From Acorus gramineus (taxonomy: Eukaryota; Streptophyta; Magnoliopsida; Acorales; Acoraceae): a DNA stretch of 64,000 bases. Location of the stretch: contig JAUJYN010000031.1 of assembly GCA_030737835.1 (NCBI GenBank), positions 1,757,608-1,821,607 of the forward strand, written 5' to 3'. Both the position numbers and the translations under genes were made by a program. Under the pieces are notes generated by a model. That model searched no databases and had not been told where the DNA came from. It saw only the letters and a program-made list of their open reading frames with translations. Numbering within the stretch: the stretch's first letter is position 1; each line of letters starts with the position of its first letter. Shown piece after piece: positions 35,008-47,347 of this stretch.

Positions 35008-35346
35008 ATGAAGAGGGAGGGTCGCCAACACGGGATGGTGAGATCCCACATCATCCTCCCGCCATCCGATCCACGGCCTTCGAATTGCCGGGTAATCAAT
35101 GCCGTCGAGGGCCCTCCTATCGCCGGACAGTTCGTTAAGGTCCCCTCCAAGCCCACCAACCACTCCAAATTCACAGGGAGGTGCCGAAAGCCGATGTGCA
35201 ACACATGCCATGACAACCCAGTCGGAAAGTCTAAAGATAAGGCCAAGGGAAACACCAAGTTCAAGTCTTTTGATACATCGAAGATTAATAACTTCAGTGG
35301 GTCTGCGGCGGCCGAAGCGCTGCATTGTTTGGATGGTTTTGTTTGA
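35008..35346 (+). CDS. Small conserved-looking plant protein, function unknown (112 aa)
   Basis: This is an intronless open frame from ATG (context caacaATGaag, good for plants) to TGA. The N-terminus MKREGRQHGMVR and the central KPTNHSKFTGRC are, as far as I recognise, hallmarks of a plant-specific family of small uncharacterised proteins. Two cysteine pairs (CRKPMCNTCH, about residues 59-68) could bind metal. The C-terminal third is Lys-rich, then ends NFSGSAAAEALHCL, resembling the family's FSG-SA-E motif. Many relatives are longer with an acidic tail, so this may be a short member or a truncated copy. It has its own TATA box and polyadenylation signals, and codon usage is balanced and unlike the transposons around it. 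It is the only likely host gene here. No function is assigned. Confidence 0.65.
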   Translation: MKREGRQHGMVRSHIILPPSDPRPSNCRVINAVEGPPIAGQFVKVPSKPTNHSKFTGRCRKPMCNTCHDNPVGKSKDKAKGNTKFKSFDTSKINNFSGSAAAEALHCLDGFV

Positions 35347-35416
35347 GAAGGATTTGTGACTGTTTTGTGTGCCAGTGATTCTTTGCATATGTTATGAAGA
35401 ACAAGCAATGTGGACA

Positions 35417-35447
35417 AATAAATTGTGTTTTGTGAAAAACAAATAAA
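35417..35447 (+). terminator. Polyadenylation signals of the small host gene
   Basis: Two AATAAA hexamers (35417-35422 and 35442-35447) lie 70-100 bases after the stop codon, in U-rich surroundings, as expected of plant 3' ends. Confidence 0.5.
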
Positions 35448-35765
35448 TTATGAGTGTTTATTATGAGCTGTCTGGTGATCTAGGGTCATATATATATAGA
35501 GAGAGACTTGTGATTGTATGCGGACGTGCGGTTTTCGGTGGTCCGTGCGGTTTATGATATGGACTGTCCGATCGATGGACGTGATTGACATGCAATCGGA
35601 CGGTCCATTAAAAAACAAATAATAATAATAATAAAATTAAGACAATGGGTTTCTCTGTTTCGAAGAGAACCAAAACCAAAAAACACACAAAACCCTCTGA
35701 CGCTCCTCCTCCTCATGCGGCCCCCCTCCGACGCTCCTCCTCCTTACGCGCCCACCCCTTTGGAG
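35448..35765. other. Intergenic remainder with a small inverted repeat
   Basis: It holds tggactgtccgat at 35560-35572 and its near-complement atcggacggtcca at 35595-35607, beside a repeated cggacgtgcgg/ggtccgtgcgg motif. This could be a MITE remnant. An (aat)n run follows at 35620-35635. I do not trust the short ORF crossing into the copia LTR. The copia TSD candidate is TGGAG at 35761-35765. Confidence 0.4.
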
Positions 35766-36147
35766 TGTTGCGGAAAATCTCCCCAAATAGATCTAGGTTT
35801 GAGGGTTTGAGAGAGAAGACGAACAAATCAAACAAGTAATCACACTGAAGACAAGGAATTTACTTGGTTCGGCAAATTGCCTACATCCACAGGCGGTGGT
35901 GATGATTTTATTGAGAATAATTGTCTATGTGCCTCTCCATATTTTGTTTTCTTTAAGAACATATATAGAGGAAAAAAACAATCTAAAGAGGAAACAAACA
36001 AATTTAGAAATAAACAGATTTAGTAATATCAAGAATCTTAGAGACAGATTTCACAATCTCTAGAATCTTAGAAATATATTTTGCAATCTTTAAATATATT
36101 TTATAATCTCTAAATAAATTTCTCAATCTCTAAATATATTTCCACCA
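35766..36147 (-). mobile_element. 3' LTR of the copia element, about 382 bp
   Basis: It reads TGTTGCGGAAAATC at the low end and ends tttccacca. It contains the tttacttggttcggcaaattgcctacatccac segment common to plant copia LTRs of this clade. The upper boundary rests only on the TG...CA rule and is uncertain by some bases. The internal stretch up to 36336 is non-coding. Confidence 0.6.
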
Positions 36148-36336
36148 TGACTTCAACTTTAGGCCATAGAAACTACAAATCTCTACCTGGCACTAAGTTC
36201 CAAAGTAATACTCAGCTTCCTCTTTCACATAATCTCCTCATCACCACATCACCGCCGCCACCGCCTGCTCATCCATGTAGAACATTGATCAAGTTCAAGC
36301 AATGCTCGAACTTGACCCATAGAACCGCCTTAGTCA

Positions 36337-37800
36337 TCATATCAGCTGGATTATCATTTGTACGAACTTTTTCAAAGAAATAACTCCATCTTCGCTAACT
36401 CCACGTACAAAGTCATATCGTATGTCAATGTGCTTGGTGCGGGCATGGTGTACCGGGTTTTTCGCTAAATGAATAGCACTTTGACTATCACAGTAGACGT
36501 CAACAATCTCCTGAGAGATACCCAAATCACCAACTAGGCCTCGTAACCACAAAGCCTCCTTCACCGCCTCTGTCACAGCCATATACTCTGCCTACATGGT
36601 AGAAAGCGCAACTGTAGGCTGTAACATAGATCTCCAGCTCACCGGTCCTCCCGATAGTGTAAACACATATCTTGTCATAGACCGTCGCTTGTCCAAGTCA
36701 CCTGCAGAGTCCAAATCAACATATCCACTGATTTGAAGTCCACTAGTCTTGTGGAACACCAGTCCTACATCCAAGGTACCCCGAATGTACTTCATGATCC
36801 ATTTCACTGCCTGCCAATGCTCCTTTCCAGGATTCACCATGTACTTGCTCACCACACTGACTGCCTGTGAAATATCGGGCTGAGTGCATACCATTGCATA
36901 CATCAGGCTACCAACAGCACTCGCATAGGGAACATGAGTCATGTACTCATGGTCCTCATTTGTTGATGGAGACATACTACCCGAGAGACGAAAATGAGCA
37001 GCCAGTGGTGTGCTTATCGCCTTAGAAGTTTGCATACCGTATCTTGAAAGAACATTATCAAGATAACTTTTATGTGCTAAGCGTAACTGACCTTTCTGTC
37101 TCTCCCTGTGTATCTCCATCCCTAAAATCTTTCTTGCAGAACCAAGATCCTTTATCTCAAACTTCTGACTGAGTTGAGACTTCAGCTTGTTGATCTCCAC
37201 CATGCTCGAAGCAGCAATGAGCATATCATCAACATATAAAAGCAAATAAATGAATGAACCAACTTCGAGTCTCCTGAAGTAGATGCAGCTGTCACACTCG
37301 CTCCTCATGTATCCTTGGTTCATCATAAACGCGTCAAACCTCTTGTACCACTGCCTTGGTGATTGCTTCAGTCCGTACAATGACTTCTTCTGTTTGCACA
37401 CTAGGTTCTCCTTTCCAGCAACTGTAAACCCCTCAGGCTGACTCATGAAGATTTCTTCATCCAGATCACCGTGTAGAAACGCCGTTTTGACATCGAGTTG
37501 CTCAAGCTCCAAGTCAAACTGTACCACTATACCTAACAAAACACGGATGGAAGTATGTTTAACAACAGGTGAAAATACCTCATTGTAGTCTATCCCTTCC
37601 TTTTGAGCATAGCCCTTGGCTACCAACCGTGCCTTGTACCTTGTGCCACTACACTCTGGAGAGCCTTCCTTCCTCTTGTACACCCATTTGCACCCTATGG
37701 CTCACTTCCCCTTGGGTAGTTCTGCAAGTACCCAAGTCCGGTTCTTGTGAAGAGACTCCATCTCCTCTTCCATGGCTGTCTTCCATTCCCTGCAAAAGGA
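36337..37800 (-). pseudogene. copia reverse transcriptase and RNase H
   Basis: The reverse transcriptase runs from about 37800 (WKTAMEEEMESLHKNRTW) through KARLVAKGYAQ, LDVKTAFLHGDL and the catalytic YVDD (residues 150-153 of the block starting at 37683). RNase H follows with SGYVDLDSAGD and, past a stop, EAVKEALWLRGL, VYCDSQSAIHLAKNP and RTKHIDIRYDFVR. A stop at about 37705 and a TAG at 36597-36595 (in the ALSTM-AEYMAV region) break the frame. Otherwise the domains are complete, so inactivation is slight. Confidence 0.9.
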
Positions 37801-38053
37801 ATCTTTTGCTGCTTCTCTGAATGAAGACAGTTCATCACCATCAATGGTTAGTACGTACTCCACCATGTCCTCGAACCCATATCAAACCGGTGCCTAGTGT
37901 GTCCTTCTGGATCTGCCTTCCACTAAGGACTGCTGCTGTGGTTGTTGCTGTTCCTGAACCTCTTCGTCAACCTCCGCTGACAGACTTGTGGGAGTTTCCA
38001 ACTCAATCTTAATAGCATCATCCATCATCCCTCCTAGAGAATTACTCTGCTTA

Positions 38054-38374
38054 CTAGAAGTTTGTAAAGCAGACTCGTCGAATGTGGCATCTCATGCTGA
38101 TCACGAGCTTGCGTTCCTCAGGACACCATAGTCGGTATCCCTTAACACCCTCTGCGTAGCCCAAGAAGATTGACTTCTTTGCCCTTGGATCAATCTTACA
38201 TTCTCTGATGTGAAAGTAAGCGGGACATCCAAAGACCCTCAACGCACTGTAATCTGTAGGCTTCCCCGACCACTTCTCAATAGGAGTCTTTCACTCTATA
38301 GCTGTCGATGGAGATCTATTCACAAGATAGCATGCCGTGTTGACCGCTTTAGCCCAAAACTCTCTACCCAAATC
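38054..38374 (-). pseudogene. copia integrase, C-terminal part
   Basis: On the minus strand this reads LGREFWAKAVNTACYLVNRSP, a stop, then TPIEKWSGKP and RVFGCPAYFHIR, and ends with SIFLGYAEGVKGYRLWCPEE. This is the end of the copia integrase core and the GKGY-like region beyond it. Its N-terminal continuation is at 52216-52291. The linker between this and the reverse transcriptase (37800-38054) is Pro/Glu-rich and frameshifted. Confidence 0.85.
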
Positions 38375-41300
38375 TGTCACGCCCCAGGGCGGCCATCCCC
38401 GAGACGTGGCAATAATGAAATATTAGCTATCAATACCTGAGGTCAACAAAGACTCCAACAACAACACACAAGGTGGCAAAGCAATGATAATGATAACTGA
38501 CTGAAAAGCGGAAGCATAAGATATCAACAATGTCTGTAAACCAAAAACATTATTACAGACTCGAATACACAATCACTGTCCTGTGAGAGCCAAGCCTAGT
38601 CCAAATAAAATACAACCTGTGCCACATGCACGATTTACAATACATAAAATGACTCTAGGACTGCTGACAGCCTCACACTCGCCACCCGCAGGAAGAATGC
38701 TCCACGCCCATAAGACCACGCCACAGGAAAGCTCCAGCTCCACGCCCAACATTGCCCCTGAAAAGAAACAGTATGCGAGGGGTGAGCTACAAGCTCAGTG
38801 AGTGGCTGGAAACCAATCACCATACAACAGTTCAATACTAAAGCAATTTCCTTTCAAGGAAAACATGGGTGGAAACCCATGGATAACAAGGTCACGCGGC
38901 GGCGCGACCAACCTCACCCTCACCCTCACTCCCGGAGGAAGACTCTTGGGACTTTTGGGGAGAGACCATACCGTTGGTCGAAGAGACGCGGAATTACTGG
39001 TTCACACAACACTACTGAATCACCAACCTCACCCTCACCCTCACTCCCGGAGGGAGACTCTTGGGTCTCTTGGGGAGAGACCATACCGTTGGTCGAAGAG
39101 ACCCAGAATTACTGGTCTACACAACGCTACAGGATCATCTACATCGGGATAACTACCCAACGATGTCTTTGAACATCGATACGCAACCGGACCCAACAAC
39201 TATGGGAACGGACGAACAACGAATGGGTCACGTGGCGACGTGTCTTCACCTCATCCTCACCCTCACCCTTTAGAGGTGATATAGGACTTTTGAAAGAGAC
39301 TTAGACTGCTCTACACCCTTGGTCCACCGATATCTTTTTCCCCGGGTAGTCTCTACCTGGTATACTCCCACAATCAGTACGCTTCCGAACGCATCGGTAG
39401 TACCTACAGATGGGAGCCCTCTGTCAGGAAAGCTTTTCCAACACCGGGGAGTTCCTACACAGATCCAACGAAGGGGAGAACGATTCCACGCTCGCAATAT
39501 CATTCGTTAGCCCTCTCCCGGGTAGCCTCTACCTGGTATACCCCCCATGATCAGTACATCTTGCCGCATGCATCGATAGTACCTACAGGTGGGGGCCCTC
39601 TGTCAGGACAGCTACAACCCGGGCCGCTTCAACACGGACGACATTGGGAGGAAACACTCCATGTTCGCAAAGCGAACCCAATGGAAAAACAACTACTCTC
39701 GATAATCACATATCGATAATATCAAATACTATTGTACTCCCACACGGTTGCGTCGCTCGGACACAAGGGGGTTGCCTCTGCTCTCACGCAGAAATAATCC
39801 CAAGGCACATAACCCAACAGGCGGTTCATATACTCACCTAGCACGGGTAGGCCTAGCTTAATGCCACAACTACCGGCTTAACAAAATCGATAAGATAATG
39901 AATTTTCCTAAATTCCAAACAAGTGCATTGCTTGGATGCACCCCGCAATGCACGGGGGTGACTACATCGCTAGCGCTCTAACTAATAAGGTACAACCCGA
40001 CAACGGGTCATACCCACGCCTATTTCAGATAGGCCTAATCAGTTTTAACATGCGCATATATATCCAGGAGAATTATATCTTAGTTATGTACATGAACTAC
40101 ATGCACGATAACCTATCAAATAATTATAGGGATACTCCCTAACATGGATTTCCATCATAATAAATCATACAACTTGCATACATGGCCATTAATCACATAA
40201 GCACACAAGGCCTAACTTAAGCATGCGTTGGATATCACCAACTTAAAAGGTAAGGGTCAAGTGCAAATCTCGCGCACTTAACAGGTGCATGCCAATATTC
40301 CAAATGAACCTGAGTCGAGTAGGAAATCGCATCTACTTACTCAGTTCGTGCAGAGGGAGAGGGCGAGAGAGATCATCATCTCATGAAGTTGGTCACAGCC
40401 TTGCCCCATTAGCATGGATGCAACAACTACACCACACCCTCGAGTCTTATCGCAAGGGAATATTAGGCAGGTGCCCGTTATTAACCAGACTTAATCATGC
40501 TGGATATTCCAATTAATATGGTGGGAGTAGTATTACAATACTACCTAAGGCATGCCATATTCTATACATCTATACACATTACAGAATACATGCCCATACT
40601 AGAGGGGCGCATGCGATACAGTCATTCATACATGGATACAATACATGCAATATAAGCCTAGCATGCAAGATATCTAACATATTATGAGTTAGACATGACC
40701 ATACTACTTATCTAATTAAGTAGTATAGTCAGGGTGCCCAACGGATGCACGACGCACGACTACGTGCATCTAACGCTCCCCGAAGGGTTGGATCAAACCA
40801 CTCACCGATACCCGTATCGCCGCGCGTCCGGTCTACGAGATCTGCAAAACACAACCAATGATCCATAATTAAATTATGGAACCTCCTATCACACATATAA
40901 GCCTACTTCATGAAGACCCTAACCCCTGATACTTCCATATTATCACACAAGACATGTCACGCCCCAAGGCGGCCGTCCCCGAGACGTGGCAAAATAAAAT
41001 ATAATATCAGTTATCAATACCTGAGGTCAATAAGGACACCAACAACAATACACAAGGCGGCAAAGCAAGATAATGAAAACTGACTGAAAAGCGGAAGCAT
41101 AATATATAACAATGTCTGTAAATCAAAAACATTATTACAGACCCGAATACACAATTAATGTCCTGTGAAAGCCAAGTCTAGACCAAAGAAAATACAACCT
41201 GTGCCACATGCACGATTTACAAGCATAATATGACTCTAGGAATGCTGACAGCCTCTCACTCGCCACCCGTCGGCAGAACGCTCCACGCCCATAAGACAAC

Positions 41301-44300
41301 GCCACAGGAAAGCTCCAGCTCCACGCTCAACACTGCCTTTGAAAAGAAACAGTATGTGAGGGGTGAGCTACAAGCTCAGTGAGTGGCTGGAAACCAATCA
41401 CCATTCTACAGTTCAATACATAAATCAATTTCCTTTCAAGGAAAACATGGGTAGAAACTCATAGATAACTGGGTCACGCGGCGGCGCGACCAACCTCACC
41501 CGACCCTCACTCCCGGAGGGAGTCTTTTGGGACTTATGGGGAGAGACCATACCGTCGGTCGAAGACACCCTGATTTACTGGTCTAGAGACCATGCCGTCG
41601 GTCGAAGAGACCCGGATTTACTGGTCTACTCAACACTACTGGATCATCTACATCTAGATAATCGCCCATCGATGTCCTTCAACATCCATCACGAGACCGG
41701 ACCCAACATCTATGGGAACGATCAAACAACTAATGGGTCACGAGGCGACGCGTCTTCGCCTCATCCACACCCTCACTCCTGAAAGGAGACATCTTGGGAC
41801 TTTGGGAGAGACTTAGACTGCTCTACACCCCTGGTCCACCGGTAGCCTCTCCCCGCTCTGTAGCTTACCTGGTATACTCCCACGATCAGCACTGTCCGAA
41901 CACATCGGAGGTACCTACAGATGGGAGCCCTCTGTCAGGATAGCCTGTCTAACGCCGGGGATGTCACTACACGGATCCAACGAAGGGGAGAACGATTCCA
42001 CGCTCGCGACATCATTCATGAACCCTCTCCCGGGTAGTATCTACAACCCGATCTCCTCAACTCACCGCTCTACACCCTTGGTCCGTTGGTAGCCTCTCCC
42101 ACCCTCGTGGCCTCCGCCTAGTCCTCTGACAGGTATAGCCAACGCCGGGGAGTTCCTACATCGGATCCAACGAAGGGGAGAACGATCCCATGTTCGCAAA
42201 GTGAAACCCAAAGGAAAACAACCACTCTCGATACTCGCTTATCGAGATATCACACACATGCATAACAACAACCAACACACTCATATTAACCTTAAAGTAG
42301 TCATAGTCCCTAAACGGGAGTAACTACACAAGCTAGTGGGTCGTAACATCGCCGGCCCACCCCACCCTCATTCTCACCCTCGAAGGGGTGACATGGTCTC
42401 TTGGGACTGACTAGGCTGTTAATCACCCTTGGTCCACCGATAGCCTCTCCTCCACTTCGTAGCTCGCCTGGTCTACACCCGCGACCAGCACAGTCCGACG
42501 CATCGGAGGTACCTACAGATGGGAGCCCTCTGTCAGGACGGCCTGTCTAACGCTGGGGAGTCCCTACACGGATCCAACAAAGGGAAGAGAACAGCCTACT
42601 CACACGCATGCGATCCTCTTGGATCTGTCGACAACGCTTCCTAACATTTCTAATGTCATGAATTCTCAAGAATTCCTCCAGGGCGCATAACTAAGATGCG
42701 GGGAGACATATATTATAACCACAAGGTTATACTATTCCCTAAGGCATGCTTACAACAGAATAATCACATAATCCCATCATGATTTAAATAAGTTAAACTA
42801 AATGGGAACATGCATAGTCGGGGTTTTCCAATTAAGGACAAGATTACTAAACATGCATAGGCCTCTATACATGATATAAGGGTGCGTATCCCTAGCATAC
42901 ATAGTCTAAGGTGGCATGGATACATCATAATAATCAGGCATGCACAGGTGTCTACATAATTTAGCTAGGGGACCCTATCGATGCGCGACGCCCGTCTATG
43001 CGGGTCGAGCACATCCCTAGAGAGGGGGGGGGGATTGGAATCAAACCACTCACCTTACAACCCGGGACCTCACGCATCCCATCCGACGAGATCTGCAAGG
43101 TAGGGGCATCCAACTGGTGAGAAACAACACAATTTATATATAAAAATCATTAGAAATACCCCATACTCGGACAAGCATGCATACGGGCTAGCACGCATGC
43201 GAGCACGCACGTACGCATGCGAGTCCGAGTTCCCCGACACCTACCCGAACCCTCGGGCAGCCACACGCATGGCCCCCCGCACACGCACTCACGAATGCGC
43301 ACTCACGCACGCACCCCAGCACCATCGGCGCACTGCCGCGCGCCTGCCCACGCGCCAAGACGCGCTGTCGCACGCGCGCGCGCGCGCTCGCGGGCGCGCA
43401 CCGCGCATCCAGCCCTGCGCCCTCGCGCAGCACCCCGCGCACGCAAGCGCGCGCGCACTGGTCCCCTGCCCCGCGCCCAGGCACATGCCCAAGCGCACTG
43501 CCGCGCGCGCACTCGTGAGCACTCCCGCGCGCACCCCCGCTCACGCCAGCACCCGCCCGAACCCGCGCGCACTCCCGCGCGCACACCCGTGCGCACCCGC
43601 GCACCCGGGCGCATGCCGCCCGCGCGCGTCTGCAGGCCCGCCAGCGCCCGCCTGCGCGCGTACCAGCGCAGACTGCGCCCAGCGCGCGCCAAGCCCGTCC
43701 TAACCTCATTTTAACCCTCCCCAACCCCACACACACACCCTAACCTATTTACCTAGCATGCATGACTTTCCCAACATCCCCTTAAGCCAAGAAAACCAAG
43801 AAAAGAAGGGGAGGAGCTCACCTTGGAGGGGGAACGAAAGGGGGAGGTTAGGAGGCCCTCGACGCACCAGCGACCACCTCAACCGCCACCACCACCTCGG
43901 CCTCTCCTCAGCCCTTTATGGCTGCAATCAGTTGGGGGGGGGGAAAGATCATGCAAGGGAGATTGAGAGAGAGAGAACAACAAACAACAACACATGGACA
44001 AAGACTCACTTGCACTAGCACCTCCACCTTCTCTTCTCATTGGGGACTTTTGTCAAACACATGGGGGGGCTTTGAAAAAAGAAAAGAGAGGGCAAGAAAG
44101 CTAGTCGACGTGGGGATTTGGGAGGGGAGAGAGAGAGAGAGAGAGAGAGATATTTATCACAAATATCTTAAGGAGAAATGACCTAGACACCCTTTGACTA
44201 GAAATTCTGCGCAAGCTTCACTGGAACAGCCATAACTTCCTCGATATAGCTCCGAATTGCTCAATTCCAAGTCCGTTGGAAAGCTAAGAAGATTATCTAC

Positions 44301-46798
44301 AACTTTCATGTTTATACCAAGATCAAATAATCCCTCTAGCTAATCCGAAATTAGAGCTAAACATAGAACAGGGCTGCTGCCAGAATTTCCATCCCCGGGG
44401 TATACTTGGAAAAATACCCATAACTTTTACTACAAGAATCCAGTTGATCTAATTCCACTTCTGTACGAAAGCTAACTCAAAACTGGACATCTCATAGTAA
44501 ACTCATATTTAAACCTCTTCATCTTGGATTTTAACAAAATCAAATCCAAATACCAAATTGAAAATACATAACTTCTAGGAAAAAAATTATGCACCGAAAA
44601 TTTCAAAACATAGCACTCCAAGTGACACAGGCACAACATTCTTCCCCCCTTAGGAAATTTAGTCCTCGAAATTTAAGGAAACCCAAAGGGAAGACCAAAA
44701 GTATCATGCATAGACCTTTTGCTCCCAAGTGGTCTTCGCACCGGACTGGCGCTACCAACACACTATAATCAAAGGAACGGTCTTAGCGTGGAGCCTCTTC
44801 TCATGCTTGTCCTTGACCTCGATCCACTGCTCCACGAACGACAAATCCACCTCGAGGATGAGGCGGTCAAACAGAATGACATGAGCAGGATCGTGGACAT
44901 AACGCCTCGGCCATTGGACAAGGACGACGTCGTGGGCATGAGCTAGCTGTGGGGGAAAGGCTACATGATAAGCCACCTCCCCAATCCACTCAATGACGAG
45001 AAATGGTCCCATTAAAGAGCAAACTCAGCTTGCCCCGAACGTCGAAACAGAGGGTGCCCTTTAACCAGGACACCTTCTTGAAAAATATGGTCGCCAAACC
45101 CAAAGGTAAGCCCCTGGCGACAATGACCTGGGTAGCCCTTCTGTCGGTTCTGGGAGGTGCAGATGTACACACGAACCAACCTGGCCGCCGCAAGGTCAAA
45201 CAACTAACTTATGGCCCCTCCAACTGGCGCTCCTCAACCGTCCCAACACAAGGGAGGTATAAAACTGTTCCTGTAGAGTGCCTTTCACAGAGCGAATGGC
45301 AGTCGTCTTGCAGGCATACCCCAACAAATGGGTGGTGCCTCACCCAACTGCCCTCATCATCGAGCACGCAGGCACTTAGCATGTCCTCCAAGGTCTGAAT
45401 CGTCCTCTTTGTCTGGCTGTCCATCGGCGATGAAACACTATACTTAAATGGAGGCTCGCGCCAAAGGCTGCGCCACAACCTCAAAGTAACCCTCGCGTCT
45501 CAACCGAAAATAGCGCCGACTGGAGTGCCATGAAGACGAACAATCGCAAAGGTGAAAACCCACGTCAAGGCGTCCAGAGACTCAATCAGTTGGATTAGGG
45601 AGGGAAGCGCGGACTTAGTCAGTCGGTCAATGATCACCTAGACGGCGTCGTGACCCGAACGTGACATTAGCGAGTCCGCAACAATCCCTGATAACCCACT
45701 CCCACGTCCACTGAGGAATCTCGATGGACTGACGCTTTCCACTCAATGATGATTCTCAAACTTTGCCTGAGGGCATGCCAACCTGGGGAAACAAGGTCAC
45801 CCACATCACCTTTTCATCGCACTACAGCAATCTCAATGAAAACTACCCCAAAGTAGTCCACGGAGGCCCAATAAAACTTTTGAGATCCACGAAGGCATCC
45901 AGCGCATTCATCAACCCCGATGGCAGTACTTAAAACTCGTAGTGCCCGAAACGGTCACGAAAGGCCATCTACGGGATGTCCAACTCTCAGATCTCTAACT
46001 TGTGGTACCCTTGTGCGAAGATCGATCTAACAGCAGACACTCGCTCCCAGAGCTGGTCAAATAGATCATCGATTCGCGGCAAAGGTAATTGATCTTCAAC
46101 CTCCACGGGGAGATCAAAACAACACCACGAACAATTAAGTCCAGATTCTGCTCCTCAAGCATGGCTGGCGCTCATGATGACACTTACATGCTTGGTAAGC
46201 CGCTCAACCGCACTTAATCCACAAGACACGCAATAAGGGGTCGTCGAACCTCGACAATGCCTATGCGACGTCATCTATCCGATAGGGCGGTTGAGTCCCA
46301 TCACGAACGCTAGCATCGCGTCTCCTTATTTGCGACCAATGTGGGGCAAAACGCGACAGTATCCACAACTGTGCTTCACATGCCGCCAGAGATAGGTCGC
46401 TCATCTATAACCATTGGAACTCCAGCATCCTGCACTCCATGGGCAGATTCATCATGGGGAGTCCACGCTCTCGACATCATTTAGCAGCACTCTCCCGGTG
46501 TGGCCTCTACCTGGTAGCCTCCCAAGCCTACTATCTCTGCCATATGGGCGCACCACAAGCATAGTATCTGGGAGCACCTCACAGGGCTCTGGCCTCAACC
46601 GGGCAGCTACAACGCACAATGATATATCGAAGCGACTCCAGATGCCACTATGGAACCCTGTCCACTAGCGATCGCCCACTGAGCTGCAATAGGACGCACC
46701 CAATCCTGATCGTACGCATCACCACTCGCTACAGCACCTTCCAAGTGAGAGGGAAAAATCCACCATCAATTTGATGCTTCTAAGGTATTCCTTGACTG

Positions 46799-46910
46799 GG
46801 AAAAGAAACCTTGGCAGGGCACCATGAGGTCCCGATATAGGATATCCCGACAACCAAACAAGGAACACGGAGTACCCTAGCCCGGGTCTCAACGCTGACC
46901 CTGCAAGACC
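46799..46910. repeat. Second copy of the island found at 21072-21197
   Basis: About 95 bp (gaaaccttgg...cgggtctcaacgctg) matches 21078-21172 with a handful of changes, although the flanking sequences are unrelated. Both copies are in the same orientation on the + strand. Confidence 0.75.
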
Positions 46911-47335
46911 CCTTAATCCTGAGTAGGAAGGCTAGAAGAAGACATCGTCCCTTAATGAGCAATACCCACATCCTCAACACTTTACATAGGTGCCGCACGC
47001 GAACTCCATGGTTACTAGCGATACCGATACACGGGAAAGAGCTCCATTATCGAGACGCAATCCATACCTTAGAAATTGCAACCAATTCATCACTATCACA
47101 CTACTGGGCTGGAATCTCCTACCCAAACCTTAATCCCGCACAAGAGATCTAACAACTGACCCTAACCAGTCGACCCAGTCGACAACTTAAGGGTGGGTCC
47201 AGGGGGTCACGTCCACGTCAACGGATGCGAGGAGGCATGTCAGCAACCTAAGATAACTTCTAATACAAGAGTACTCGGATGACAATCCTACGACTCATCA
47301 TCTATACGACTAGACTTAGGCTCTGACAGGACCAG

Positions 47336-47347
47336 GCTCTGATACCA
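47336..47347 (-). other. Primer-binding site of chromovirus B
   Basis: The minus strand reads TGGTATCAGAGC, complementary to initiator tRNA-Met, seven bases from the LTR end at 47355. The polypurine tract partner (AAGGGGGGAAGAA) is at 44640-44655. Confidence 0.85.

Noticed and set aside
35645..35839. Short ORF MGFSVSKRTKTKKH as a second host gene
   Set aside because: It runs across the copia LTR border at 35766, has no promoter or homology signal, and half of it is LTR sequence.
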